DNA of 64,000 nt. It comes from Pseudomonas viridiflava (GTDB taxonomy: Bacteria; Pseudomonadota; Gammaproteobacteria; Pseudomonadales; Pseudomonadaceae). The stretch spans positions 1 to 64,000 of the forward strand of contig NZ_UTBG01000142.1 in assembly GCF_900580675.1 (NCBI RefSeq), written 5' to 3'. The stretch's first letter is position 1; each line of letters begins with the position of its first letter. Positions 36,392 to 45,859 of the stretch are shown here, in pieces. Under the pieces are notes generated by a model. That model saw only the letters and a list, made by a program, of their open reading frames with translations. It did no database searches and had not been told where the DNA came from. The position numbers and the translations under genes are program-made.

Positions 36392-37562
36392 GCGGCGACA
36401 GGGCGGGCACCGGTTGCCCGTCCTTGCACACCCCGCGCAGTTGGCGTTCGAACTGTTCGATAATCGCCGGCCAGCCCTGGCGGCTGGCGTGTTGCCGGGC
36501 ATTCAGGCGGGCTCTGCGCAGGGTCTCACGCTCTTCCAGCAGCCAGATGGCTGCATCGCAAAAAGCCTCCTCATCCCCCGGCATCGCCAGCACGCCGTTG
36601 TAGCCATGGCGAATGTGCTGGGTGGCGGCCGCCTGGTCGTAAGCCACCACGCCGAGCCCGGACGCCATCGCCTCCAGCACCACATTGCCGAAGGTTTCGG
36701 TCAGGCTGGGGAACAGAAACAGATCCCCCGAGGCGTAGTGCCGCGCCAGCTCTTCGCCACGCTGAATGCCGCAGAACGCCGCGTCGGGTAGCTCACGCTC
36801 CAGCAGTGCGCGCAGAGGGCCATCGCCGACGATGATCAGCTTCAACCGGCGCTGTGGATAAGTCGCCCGTAGCGCATCAAGGCAGCGCTTGAGCAGCCCG
36901 AGGTTTTTCTCCTGGGCCAGGCGCCCCACGTGCATGATCGCCATGTCGTCATTTTCCAGGCCCCAGCTTTCGCGCAATGCATTGTCACGCTTGGCCGGGT
37001 GAAACAGCTGGCTGTCGACGCCGCGCGATAACATCCCCAGGCGCTCGAAATGCCGACGCTCCAGCTCCAGGCGCTGGCTGGCGCTGGGCACCAGGGTCAG
37101 GCTCGAACGGTTATGAAACCAGCGCAGGTAATGCGTGACCAGGCGGCTCAGCAGACTCAAGCCGTACTGATTCGAGTATTGCTGGAAATTGGTATGAAAG
37201 CCGCTGACCACACTGATCCCCAAGCGCCGCGCCGCCCGCAGGGCCGACAGCCCCAGCGGGCCTTCGGTGGCGATGTAGAGCACGTCGGGGCGCTGGCGGG
37301 TCCAGCGCCGCAACAATTTGTGCATCGACGACTGGCCCCATTGCAGGCCCGGGTAACCCGGCAACGGCCAGCCGCGGCACAGCAGCAAATCGTTGTCGCT
37401 GGGCCGGCTCTGATCGGCACCCTGGCGCGGGCGCACCAGCTCTACCTGATGGCCGCGCGCGCGCAAACCGTCGCACAGGCGGCCGAGGGTATTGGCCACC
37501 CCGTTGATTTCCGGCGGGAAGGTTTCGGTGATCAGGGTGATGTGAAGCGAGGCTGTCGTCAT
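36360..37562 (-). CDS. GT4-family glycosyltransferase (alpha-mannosyltransferase-like)
   Basis: This is an about 400-residue retaining GT-B glycosyltransferase. The N-terminal half has ITETFPPEINGVANTL and the C-terminal half has HVGRLAQEKNLGLL, IIVGDGPLRALLE, and the donor-site FPSLTETFGNVVLEAMASGL with the EX7E motif. This resembles GDP-mannose-dependent or sulfoquinovosyl-type enzymes acting on membrane lipids. The start is uncertain: ATGs at 37562 and 37595 both lack a good Shine-Dalgarno, and 37562 lies nearest the conserved core. It overlaps the OYE gene by 32 bases at the 3' end. Confidence 0.85.
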   Translation of the reverse strand: MTTASLHITLITETFPPEINGVANTLGRLCDGLRARGHQVELVRPRQGADQSRPSDNDLLLCRGWPLPGYPGLQWGQSSMHKLLRRWTRQRPDVLYIATEGPLGLSALRAARRLGISVVSGFHTNFQQYSNQYGLSLLSRLVTHYLRWFHNRSSLTLVPSASQRLELERRHFERLGMLSRGVDSQLFHPAKRDNALRESWGLENDDMAIMHVGRLAQEKNLGLLKRCLDALRATYPQRRLKLIIVGDGPLRALLERELPDAAFCGIQRGEELARHYASGDLFLFPSLTETFGNVVLEAMASGLGVVAYDQAAATQHIRHGYNGVLAMPGDEEAFCDAAIWLLEERETLRRARLNARQHASRQGWPAIIEQFERQLRGVCKDGQPVPALSPLTPGSSTPHD

Positions 37563-37616
37563 GGCCCACAGTGTCGCCGTGGGCCATGTCGTCATTGTGT
37601 CATTGGTATGATGGAT

Positions 37617-38381
37617 TTATGACTGGGTGACCTTTGGCACCGCCATGGCCTCGGCACCTTGCTCGCGCACCCAGAATAGCGTGGCGCCGGCCACCGCCGC
37701 CGGCATCATCAGCAGGTTGACCACCGGCACCAGCAGCACCAGGTAGACGATCCCGCCAAAGCTCATGCTCTGCCAGCGCTTCTTGCGCAGCCAGGCGAGC
37801 ATTTCGTTCCAGCCCAGCTTGTGGTTGTCGGCCGGGTAGTCGATGTACTGGATCGCCATCATCCACACGCCGAACAGCAGCCACAGCGGCGCGGCGATCA
37901 GGTTGACCACCGGTATGAACGACAGGATGAACAGGCCGATGGCGCGTGGCAGGAAGTAACCCAGTTTGCGCATTTCCCGCGCGAGCGTGCGCGGCACCAT
38001 CGCCACCAGCTCGCCCCAACTGAACGCCGGGAAATCATCGGTGCCGCGCACCACCACCTCGACCTTCTCCGCAAGAAAGCCGTTAAAAGGTGCCGCGATG
38101 ATATTGGCCAGCATGGTGAAGGTAAAAAACACCATCAACACCACCAGCACCACGAACAAAGGCCATAGCAGGTAATTCAGAAAGCTCAGCCAGCCGGGCA
38201 GCGTCGGCATCAAGTGGTCGACCCACAGGCTGAATTGATGGCCGGCGAAGTAGATCAAGCCGACGAACAGCACCTGGTTGATTGCCAGCGGCAGCAGCAC
38301 GAACAGGCGCAGGCCCGGGCTCAACACCAGTTTGAGACCTTCGCGCAGGTATTGCGGGCCGGAAAGAACAGGGGCGGGCAT
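37617..38381 (-). CDS. cysZ: CysZ sulfate transport/assimilation protein
   Basis: This 254-residue inner-membrane protein matches CysZ (EI24 family), with the N-terminal [20 protein letters not shown], four or so hydrophobic segments, [16 protein letters not shown], and [20 protein letters not shown]. It takes up sulfate for cysteine synthesis in other bacteria. CGGAG precedes the ATG. It is transcribed divergently from trxB. Confidence 0.92.
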   Translation of the reverse strand: MPAPVLSGPQYLREGLKLVLSPGLRLFVLLPLAINQVLFVGLIYFAGHQFSLWVDHLMPTLPGWLSFLNYLLWPLFVVLVVLMVFFTFTMLANIIAAPFNGFLAEKVEVVVRGTDDFPAFSWGELVAMVPRTLAREMRKLGYFLPRAIGLFILSFIPVVNLIAAPLWLLFGVWMMAIQYIDYPADNHKLGWNEMLAWLRKKRWQSMSFGGIVYLVLLVPVVNLLMMPAAVAGATLFWVREQGAEAMAVPKVTQS

Positions 38382-38661
38382 GGTGAACTCCGAGCAGGAT
38401 GACGAACGCGCCGACCTTACCGGCTTTGCATCGGCGGCGAAAGCGGCGACATCAGCAGTAACAAAGGCATTGATTACCAGGGTGGACTACATAGAGACCA
38501 CCTATGAGCTGGATTGTTATTGCGTATTTCCTTAATCTTGCCCCCCTCGATACCCTGCACCCATTATTTTTCAGGGCCTGCGAGTTCAAGCCTTCCCCAA
38601 GTGCTTCGTGGTCCCTTTTTTATTCCAGCCGTCTTGTAGTCCGGGCGGTCGATAGGAGTGA

Positions 38662-39627
<966 letters not shown>

Positions 39628-39640
39628 ACCCGTTGAAATA

Positions 39641-39670
39641 AAAAAACCGGCTGAGAGGCCGGTTTTTTTA
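39641..39670 (+). terminator. Rho-independent terminator after trxB
   Basis: AAAACCGGC-CTGAGAG-GCCGGTTTTTTT forms a strong hairpin with T-tract 14 bases after the stop codon. Confidence 0.9.
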
Positions 39671-39701
39671 CGTCTGCGATTTATGCAACACCGCAGCTCA
39701 A

Positions 39702-39793
39702 ATGTGGGAGCGGGCTTGCTCGCGAATGCGGTGTATCAGTCACCAGATGTATTGACTGACACTCCGCATTCGCGAGCAAGCCCGCTCCCACAT
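39702..39793. repeat. REPIN, GAGCGGGCTTGCTCGC family
   Basis: ATGTGGGAGCGGGCTTGCTC and its exact inverted mate flank a central TATCAGTC/GACTGACA palindrome. It lies between convergent trxB and hopJ-like genes. Confidence 0.95.
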
Positions 39794-39810
39794 TTTGATT
39801 TGTGTTTGAC

Positions 39811-40152
39811 TCAGGATTTGCGGGTCAGTGGCTGCTGAGCAAACTTCACACCTGCCAAGCCATGCTCGATCAACGCACGAATATTGCCATGGTCACTGCC
39901 CTCAGGCGTAGCCATCACCGAGCGGTAATGCTCACCAAACGCCAGCAGTGCTTCCTGGTCGCTCAAGCCTTCCAACAGGGCCAAACCCAGGGTCTTGCAC
40001 GAACCTTCGTTCTGCCCTGCGGCGTTTTCCACGCTGCCATTGGTGAAGGCTTGCGGCTGATAGTCGTAACCGGCGGCAACAAAGGCCAAGGTGTCGGCGA
40101 AGACGTGTTCGCCGCTGTTCAGGCTGGCGCGCAGGGTGTTCAGGTCAGTCAT
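39811..40152 (-). CDS. HopJ-family protein
   Basis: This 113-residue protein matches the family named after HopJ type III effectors: TLRASLNSGEHVFADTLAFV, YDYQPQAFTNGSVENAAGQN and GSCKTLGLALLEGLSDQEAL. The family is widespread in bacteria without a matching secretion system, so a metabolic or housekeeping role is likelier than effector activity. It starts 8 bases inside the end of the DUF1244 gene and is the last gene of the pterin operon. Confidence 0.85.
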   Translation of the reverse strand: MTDLNTLRASLNSGEHVFADTLAFVAAGYDYQPQAFTNGSVENAAGQNEGSCKTLGLALLEGLSDQEALLAFGEHYRSVMATPEGSDHGNIRALIEHGLAGVKFAQQPLTRKS

Positions 40153-40441
40153 GGGTTTTTCCTTTGGCGAACGCCGCCTGTTGATCGGCGCTGGCTTCTT
40201 TCTGGTACTGGGCTTTCCACTCGGCGTACGGCATGCCGTACACCACTTCACGCGCGTCATCGAGGCTCAGCTCGATCTGGCGCTCGTCGGCCTCGGCCTT
40301 GTACCACTTGGACAAGCAGTTGCGGCAGAAACCCGAGAGGTTCATCAGGTCGATGTTCTGCACATCCTTGCGGCTGTCCAGGTGCGCGACCAGCCGGCGG
40401 AAGGCGGCGGCTTCAAGTTCGAGGCGTTGTTGATCGTTCAT
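40145..40441 (-). CDS. DUF1244 family protein
   Basis: This about 98-residue protein belongs to the small DUF1244 (SMc04008-like) helical family, recognised by AAAFRRLVAHLDSRKDVQN, DLMNLSGFCRNCLSKWYKAE and VYGMPYAEWKAQYQ. Two cysteines in CRNC may bind metal, but function is unknown. The ATG at 40441 is chosen; a GTG at 40450 is possible. It overlaps the HopJ-like gene and follows folX by 23 bases. Confidence 0.85.
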   Translation of the reverse strand: MNDQQRLELEAAAFRRLVAHLDSRKDVQNIDLMNLSGFCRNCLSKWYKAEADERQIELSLDDAREVVYGMPYAEWKAQYQKEASADQQAAFAKGKTHD

Positions 40442-40464
40442 AGGGCTCACTGCAGATTCAGGGG

Positions 40465-40836
40465 TTAGCGGCTGGCCGCCAGGGTAATCGAAACCGACTC
40501 GGCAAAGCGCAGAGCGTGGGGCTTGTCCACTTCGACTTCGGCGTACAGCACCGATTCGTTGCCCATCACCAGGTCGAGGATCTCCTGGGTCAGGCGCTCC
40601 AGCAGGGCGAAGCGGTTGCCCTCCACATGGGCGATGATCGCCTTGGTGATGGTGCGGTAGTTCAGCGCATGGTCGATATCGTTGTCGCGCACGGCTTCCT
40701 GGGCGGCATACAGGATGGTCAGGTTGATCAGCACGTCCTGCTTGTTGAGGATTTCATCCTCGTTAATGCCGATAAAGGTGCGCAGGCACAGGTCCTTGAC
40801 CCGGATGCGCGCCATGCCTGGTTGAAGTTGTGGCAT
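40465..40836 (-). CDS. folX: Dihydroneopterin triphosphate 2'-epimerase (FolX)
   Basis: This 123-residue FolB/FolX-fold enzyme has [31 protein letters not shown] [15 protein letters not shown] and [19 protein letters not shown]. Between FolE and FolM, FolX is the better call than the aldolase FolB, as it epimerises dihydroneopterin triphosphate on the way to tetrahydromonapterin. It starts 2 bases after the folE stop. FolB versus FolX cannot be settled by eye from the sequence alone. Confidence 0.85.
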   Translation of the reverse strand: MPQLQPGMARIRVKDLCLRTFIGINEDEILNKQDVLINLTILYAAQEAVRDNDIDHALNYRTITKAIIAHVEGNRFALLERLTQEILDLVMGNESVLYAEVEVDKPHALRFAESVSITLAASR

Positions 40837-40838
40837 TG

Positions 40839-41399
40839 CTACTTGCTCCGTCCAATCAGTTGCAGGAACTCCATGCGCGTGGTGTTCGACTCGCGGAAGG
40901 CGCCGAGCATCACCGAGGTGTTCATGGTTGAATTCTGTTTTTCCACGCCGCGCATCATCATGCACATGTGCCTGGCTTCGATCACCACCGCCACGCCGGC
41001 CGCCTGGGTTACGTCCTGGATGGCGTCGGCGATTTGCCGCGTGAGGTTTTCCTGGATCTGCAGGCGCCTGGCGAACATATCGACGATGCGCGCCAGCTTC
41101 GACAGGCCAAGCACCTTGCCGGTCGGAATATAAGCCACGTGGGCCTTGCCGATAAACGGCAGCAGGTGGTGCTCGCACAGCGAATACAGCTCGATGTCCT
41201 TGAGGATCACCATCTCGTCATTATCAGAGGCGAACAGCGCGCCGTTGACGATTTCTTCCAGGTTCTGCTCATAGCCATGACACAGGTACTGCATGGCTTT
41301 GGCGGCGCGCTTGGGGGTGTCGAGCAAGCCTTCGCGTTCCGGGTCTTCGCCCAGGCCCTTGAGGATCTCGCGGTAGTGGTGGGGCAGGGATAAGGTCAT
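40839..41399 (-). CDS. folE: GTP cyclohydrolase I
   Basis: This enzyme converts GTP to 7,8-dihydroneopterin triphosphate. The 186-residue protein has the zinc motif [18 protein letters not shown] and [27 protein letters not shown]. In pseudomonads such a copy beside folM and folX feeds monapterin cofactor synthesis. It is tightly coupled to folX (2 bases) and folM (19 bases). Confidence 0.95.
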   Translation of the reverse strand: MTLSLPHHYREILKGLGEDPEREGLLDTPKRAAKAMQYLCHGYEQNLEEIVNGALFASDNDEMVILKDIELYSLCEHHLLPFIGKAHVAYIPTGKVLGLSKLARIVDMFARRLQIQENLTRQIADAIQDVTQAAGVAVVIEARHMCMMMRGVEKQNSTMNTSVMLGAFRESNTTRMEFLQLIGRSK

Positions 41400-41418
41400 A
41401 CAACATCCTCAAAACGGC

Positions 41419-42129
41419 TTACTTGATATGCCGCCCGCCGTTGACGGTCAGGGTGGTACCGGTGACATAGGGGTTGTCCAGCAGGTAACGCAGGCTCTGG
41501 TAGATCACCTCGGGCCCGGGCTCGATGCCCAGTGCCGATTTGGCCAGCACCTTGGTGCGGTAGGCCGCATCGTCGCCCTCGTTGAACATCACCATCGCCG
41601 GGGCGATGCCGTTGACCTTGATCCGCGGCGCAAACTGCGCGGCAAACGACAGCGTGAGGCTGTCGAGCCCGGCCTTGGTGGCGCAGTAGGCAATGTGCTG
41701 GCGGCTGCCCTTGCGCACCACATCATCGCTGATATGCACGATATCGGCAGGTGAAGAGTGTTGCAGCAAGGGTGAACAATGCAGGTTGATCAGGTAAGGC
41801 GCAAGCATGTGCACGCTGAACATGTCGGTAAACGCATGGCTTTCGTCGCCTGGCGTTTCCGCGACCCAGGCCGAGGCGTTGTGGATGATCGCGCGTAGGC
41901 TGTCCGTCTGGTTTTTCAGCGCGGCGATAAAGTCCAGAATCCCGGCTTCACTCGAGAAGTCGGCAAACACGCCCACCGCGCCACGCTCGCGCAGGGCCTG
42001 CACGCCGGGACGCTCGCTGCGGTAGCTGAAAATCACCGAGTGACCTTCGTCAAGCAGGCGCTGGGCGCAATGCAGGCCGACACGCTGGCCGGCGCCGGTG
42101 ATCAGGATCGGGGCGGGGGAGGAAGTCAT
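41419..42129 (-). CDS. folM: Dihydromonapterin reductase-like SDR
   Basis: This 236-residue classical short-chain dehydrogenase has ILITGAGQRVGLHCAQRLLD (an FolM-like variant of TGxxxGxG), HNASAWVAE, and the catalytic YCATKAGL. FolM reduces dihydromonapterin or dihydrofolate, and the adjacent folE and folX support this. It follows the ABM-domain gene by 57 bases in one operon. Confidence 0.88.
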   Translation of the reverse strand: MTSSPAPILITGAGQRVGLHCAQRLLDEGHSVIFSYRSERPGVQALRERGAVGVFADFSSEAGILDFIAALKNQTDSLRAIIHNASAWVAETPGDESHAFTDMFSVHMLAPYLINLHCSPLLQHSSPADIVHISDDVVRKGSRQHIAYCATKAGLDSLTLSFAAQFAPRIKVNGIAPAMVMFNEGDDAAYRTKVLAKSALGIEPGPEVIYQSLRYLLDNPYVTGTTLTVNGGRHIK

Positions 42130-42186
42130 GGGGGGCTCGCGTTGCTGGCAGAGTGAAACTATACCAGCGAGCGGCCGCCCCTGTAC

Positions 42187-42747
42187 TCACGCAGCGGCTT
42201 CGGTGGCCTTGCGTGCCGGTGGGGTAGGGTGCAGCCAGTTGGCCAACAGGTGGGTCGACAGCGGGATGAACCAGTAAACCATCAGCGGCGTGAGCGCCAT
42301 GGTGCTGACCAACACGCGCGGCGCCAGCTCCAACCCGTTGAGCAACGGCCCGAGGACAAAGTTGAACAGCAGCGACACAGGGAAAAACGCCAGCCAGATC
42401 GCCACCGCCTGTTTCCAGCGTGGCGGCCGCGCACCCACGGCGCCGAACCAGCCGTCGATACCGCTGACGCGATGCTCCGACGGGTCGGCAAACAACTCGC
42501 TGCCACGGCTCAGCCATGCACTGCGCGAGGCCGAAAACTCCCAGGCGTGCAGGGTCTTCTCGTCGGCGAAGCGGAAGATGATCTGGAATTCATCGTCATG
42601 GGGCGGCGGTGCGAGCACGCCGGAACCCAGGTAACCGGGAAAGTCCGTGGCCAATTGCTCGCCTTCGCGCAGCCAGGCCATCAGTTCTTCGTAGCGCCCT
42701 TTGGCCACGCGGCGCGCAACCATCAAGGTGACGGGTGAGGTAGACAT
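42187..42747 (-). CDS. Antibiotic biosynthesis monooxygenase-domain membrane protein
   Basis: This 186-residue protein has an N-terminal ABM ferredoxin-like domain (VTLMVARRVAKGRYEELMAW, then FQIIFRFADEKTLHAWEFSA) and a C-terminal pair of hydrophobic segments of about 20 residues each (AIWLAFFPVSLLFNFVLGPL; VLVSTMALTPLMVYWFI). It may be a membrane-tethered small-molecule or haem/flavin-type oxygenase, but activity is unproven. GGAG precedes the ATG at 42747. It is the first gene of the pterin operon and is divergent from the MerR/LitR-like gene. Confidence 0.8.
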   Translation of the reverse strand: MSTSPVTLMVARRVAKGRYEELMAWLREGEQLATDFPGYLGSGVLAPPPHDDEFQIIFRFADEKTLHAWEFSASRSAWLSRGSELFADPSEHRVSGIDGWFGAVGARPPRWKQAVAIWLAFFPVSLLFNFVLGPLLNGLELAPRVLVSTMALTPLMVYWFIPLSTHLLANWLHPTPPARKATEAAA

Positions 42748-42962
42748 TGTGTATCTCCAAGTAATCAAGTGCACTGGGCCGGGTAGGCGGTGCACACACG
42801 AGGCTGCGGGGTGTTGCAGCGACGTAGAAAAAGCAGGCAAGGATTATTCCTGTTTTGGCGAAATACACCAGATACTTTGGTCGGCTGGCCACGAAGCTTG
42901 AATCGGGAGATTGAATAAGCGTTAAATGGGATCCAAATCGACAGGGATGTTCCTGACCTCTG
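42748..42962. promoter_or_regulatory. Divergent promoter region between ABM/pterin operon and MerR gene
   Basis: This AT-richer stretch carries AATACACCAGATACTTTGG and a direct repeat TTGAAT at 42898-42903 and 42911-42916 within GCTT...AAGC. These are candidate sites for the MerR protein. No start site can be assigned. Confidence 0.5.
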
Positions 42963-43919
42963 ATGCCCGAAACTATTGCTCCTCACCACCAAGCGGCACA
43001 CGCCAGCGTCTCTGACTTCGCCGATCTTTTCCCGATCCGTGAAGTCGCCAGGCTGACCGGCGTCAACCCGGTTACGTTGCGCGCCTGGGAGCGGCGCTAC
43101 GGCCTGATCCAGCCAACCCGCACTGAAAGCGGGCATCGGCTGTACTCGAGCACCGATATCGACACCGTGCACCGCATTCTCGACTGGATCGAGCGCGGCG
43201 TTGCTGTGAGCAAAGTCGGCAAGATCCTCGCCCGCGACACCTTATACAGCGACCCTGCCAGCCTCACACGCGTTGATACCGAGCGTGAGTGGAGCGAGTG
43301 GCAGGCGCAGTTGCGCCTGGCAATCAGTGCCTTCGACGATCGCCAGCTGGATCGCCTGTATGCGCAAGTGTTCGCGGCTTACCCGATTGCGGTGGTGTTC
43401 CAGAGCATCCTCATGCCGCTGTGGCAGCAGTTGCTGCGTCATCAGGGCCACTTCGGCCAGGCCAGCGAGTGGTTGTTTTTCGACGGGTTCCTGCGCGCTC
43501 GCGTCGCGCAGCGCCTGCACCTGGCCAGTGCAACACAGGCACCGCGGGTGCTGCTGGCGGCCATTGCCGGGGAGTGTCGGGAGCTGGAATTGCTGGTGGC
43601 GGGCGTGTTGATCGGCAGTGATGAGCTGGCGGTCAAAGTATTTGCCATCGGCCAGCCGTTTGATGAGTTGACGCTGGTGTGCGAGAAGACCCGGCCGCGT
43701 GCGCTGGTGCTGTTTTCCAATCGCTCGCCCGGTGCCGAGTTGCCGTTGCGCCTCAATCGCCTGGCGCTGACCCTGCCTTGCCCGCTGCTGCTGGCCGGTG
43801 ATGCAGCGGACCTGGCCGAAGAAAGCCTGGCGGGATCTTCCATTGGTTGCCTGGGGAATGAAGGGCGATCGATGCAGCACCGCCTGCAGCAATTTCTGCG
43901 CGGTGGCCTGGATACCTGA
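42963..43919 (+). CDS. MerR-family LitR/CarH-like regulator lacking cobalamin ligands
   Basis: This 318-residue regulator has an N-terminal MerR DNA-binding domain (IREVARLTGVNPVTLRAWER; SGHRLYSSTDIDTVHRILDW) and a C-terminal four-helix plus Rossmann-like region related to cobalamin-binding photoregulators. The cobalamin motifs are degenerate: GECRELELL stands where class I proteins have a His-containing motif, and no W...EH is visible. This is the pattern of class II LitR proteins (PplR type in P. putida), which act with a separate short LOV sensor. A short LOV gene lies about 0.7 kb away. Light control is inference. Confidence 0.85.
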   Translation: MPETIAPHHQAAHASVSDFADLFPIREVARLTGVNPVTLRAWERRYGLIQPTRTESGHRLYSSTDIDTVHRILDWIERGVAVSKVGKILARDTLYSDPASLTRVDTEREWSEWQAQLRLAISAFDDRQLDRLYAQVFAAYPIAVVFQSILMPLWQQLLRHQGHFGQASEWLFFDGFLRARVAQRLHLASATQAPRVLLAAIAGECRELELLVAGVLIGSDELAVKVFAIGQPFDELTLVCEKTRPRALVLFSNRSPGAELPLRLNRLALTLPCPLLLAGDAADLAEESLAGSSIGCLGNEGRSMQHRLQQFLRGGLDT

Positions 43920-43921
43920 TC

Positions 43922-44554
43922 TCAGGCGTGGGCCTCAGGGTGTATCAAGCGGTGCCGGTGCAGGATGAAATGGCGCAGGCGCTCGGTTTCGTCCACATCG
44001 CTCTGATCCAGGTGGTAGGCAAACAGGCCTCGGGCGGTTTCACGCTGCAGTGTGCCACGCAGGGCGATGCGTTCGTAACCGGAAGGGCTGAACCACAGGC
44101 AAAAGGTCTTTGGCGGCTTGATTCGGCCCCGAATTTCTACCAGCACACCCTTGAATGACACTTCATGCACCCACAGCGCGCTCGGGTTGCCCTTGATGTT
44201 CTCCAGTGCAACCGGCGTTTCAAGGGCCAGGCGCCAGGGGCGGATCATCGGCCCGTCTTCAAAAATAGTCGGCACGCCCAGGCGCAGATGCAGCGCATGA
44301 AACTCGTCTTCCACCAGATGCAGGGGGAAGGTGAGCTGCTGGTTTTCAAACTGCGCCTGGATGGTCAGCTGATCATGGGCGGCCAGCCGCGTGAGCAAGT
44401 CGCGAATTTGCGCGCCACCGTTGACGGTCAGGCTCGACGACGCATCCCGCAGGTTGAGCTGCGGGTTGTGTTGCATCATCTGAATAAAATCCAGCTCGTC
44501 CTGCGTCAGAAGCGTGTCGCGGTGCATGAGGCGTGCTCGAGGGGGAAGAGGCAT
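43922..44554 (-). CDS. Conserved hypothetical protein (possible PilZ-like beta barrel)
   Basis: This is a 210-residue soluble protein of unknown function. The N-terminal third is helical (LLTQDELDFIQMMQHNPQLN). The rest alternates like beta strands, with EDGPMIRPWRLALETPVALE and WVHEVSFKGVLVEIRGR. This is reminiscent of PilZ/YcgR barrels, but I cannot find a clear RxxxR...D/NxSxxG motif. The start is uncertain (ATG at 44554 or 44527). It is convergent with the MerR gene and lies just downstream of the LOV gene on the same strand, 34 bases away. Confidence 0.65.
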   Translation of the reverse strand: MPLPPRARLMHRDTLLTQDELDFIQMMQHNPQLNLRDASSSLTVNGGAQIRDLLTRLAAHDQLTIQAQFENQQLTFPLHLVEDEFHALHLRLGVPTIFEDGPMIRPWRLALETPVALENIKGNPSALWVHEVSFKGVLVEIRGRIKPPKTFCLWFSPSGYERIALRGTLQRETARGLFAYHLDQSDVDETERLRHFILHRHRLIHPEAHA

Positions 44555-44588
44555 TGAAATGCCATTATCCGCTTAAAAGCGGAATTCT

Positions 44589-45056
44589 CTAAGTGTTGTC
44601 TGTTCTGGTCGTTGCCTTGAGCGCGGCCAGCTCGGCCTTGACCTGGGCCAGCTCGGCTTCCAACTGCGCGACGCGCTGTTGCGCCCTGACCTGCAGGGTC
44701 ACATCTTTTTGCACGCCGACGAAATAGGTCTGCTTGTCTGCCTCGTTGTAGACCGTCGACAACGACAATTCATTCCAGAAGTGGCTGCCATCCTTGCGGT
44801 AGTTACGCAGGGTTTCCCGGCAGGCGCCGCCACTTTCCAGCGCCGCACGAATAGCCGCCAACGCCGGCTGGTCACGGTCACCGGACTGCATGAAACGGCA
44901 GTCCTGGTAAAGGACTTCATCCAGGGTGTAGCCGGTCATGCGCACGAACGCCGGGTTAACGTAGATCAGTGGTTTGTCCTTGCCTTCCCGTTCGGCGATG
45001 ACGATGCCGTCGTTGGATGCGTTAACCACCATTTGCATCAGTTGCGCGTTGATCAT
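44589..45056 (-). CDS. Short LOV blue-light photoreceptor
   Basis: This is a 155-residue single-domain LOV protein. From the chosen start MINAQ, the photoactive cysteine is C53 in YQDCRFMQSGDRDQ, followed by NYRKDGSHFWNELSLSTV and FVGVQKDVTLQV with the FMN-contact glutamine. A C-terminal coiled helix (QLEAELAQVKAELAALK) serves dimerisation. It strongly resembles the PpSB1/PpSB2-LOV proteins of P. putida, with no effector domain attached. An ATG at 45068 is also possible; both lack a clear Shine-Dalgarno. It probably signals to the nearby LitR-like regulator. Confidence 0.9.
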   Translation of the reverse strand: MINAQLMQMVVNASNDGIVIAEREGKDKPLIYVNPAFVRMTGYTLDEVLYQDCRFMQSGDRDQPALAAIRAALESGGACRETLRNYRKDGSHFWNELSLSTVYNEADKQTYFVGVQKDVTLQVRAQQRVAQLEAELAQVKAELAALKATTRTDNT

Positions 45057-45185
45057 TGAGCGGTCCATGGCTTGTCATTCGAGATGCCAGTTTATGACAT
45101 GCCCTGAATGTTGCACGGCGTGCGGCGAAATATTTGCGACAGCTGCTAATATCCCACGCTTTCACTCAACGACAGGATCAGATTG

Positions 45186-45650
45186 ATGAAAGTCGCCATC
45201 CTTTCCGGCTCGGTGTACGGCACGGCTGAAGAAGTCGCCCGCCACGCCGCCGGCATCCTCAATACCGCCGGCTTTGAAGCCTGGCACAACCCACGCGCCA
45301 GTCTGGCGGATGTGCAGGCGTTTGCCCCTGAGGCCTTCCTGGCGGTGACTTCGACCACCGGCATGGGCGAGTTGCCCGACAACCTGCAGCCGTTGTATTC
45401 GGCGATTCGCGACCAGTTGCCCGCTGCCTGGCGCGGCCTGCCCGGCGCCGTGATCGGCCTGGGCGACGCGAGCTACGGCGATACCTTCTGTGGCGGCGGC
45501 GAGCAGATGCGCGAACTGTTCGGTGAGTTGGGCGTGCGCGAAGTACTGCCGATGCTGCGCCTGGACGCGAGTGAAAGCGTCACCCCGGAAGCCGACGCCG
45601 AACCGTGGCTGGCCGAGCTGGTGACTGCCCTGCGCGCTTCGGCCGGGTGA
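45186..45650 (+). CDS. Flavodoxin (MioC-like)
   Basis: This 154-residue FMN electron carrier has the phosphate loop SGSVYGTAEEVA, then TSTTGMGELPDNL and GLGDASYGDTFCGGGEQM. A TTG is one codon upstream of the ATG at 45186; AGGA is 9 bases from the ATG. The partner enzyme is unknown. It follows the LOV locus divergently. Confidence 0.9.
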   Translation: MKVAILSGSVYGTAEEVARHAAGILNTAGFEAWHNPRASLADVQAFAPEAFLAVTSTTGMGELPDNLQPLYSAIRDQLPAAWRGLPGAVIGLGDASYGDTFCGGGEQMRELFGELGVREVLPMLRLDASESVTPEADAEPWLAELVTALRASAG

Positions 45651-45859
45651 TGGGGTTGACGGGCTTGCTCAACTTGTTCGCCGTGCCTTTATTGGCGGCG
45701 CTTCTCTGACGCGGTCGGAGCAAACTTCAACTATTCTTTGTGCTGACCCGTACGGTCATCAAGCTGGCTGCGAAGGCAACTACGCCAGCCAGGAGGTCTG
45801 ACTAGACTGGCCCTTCACCCAAAAAAATAATAAGAAAGTGCGCCAAGGAGGTCATTGCC

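Noticed and set aside
39811..40152. Type III secreted effector
   Set aside because: The gene is in a metabolic operon and there is no secretion signal evidence or hrp-type promoter; only the family name suggests an effector.
42963..43919. Cobalamin-dependent CarH photoreceptor
   Set aside because: The His-containing cobalamin motif and W...EH are missing, so direct B12 light sensing is unlikely.
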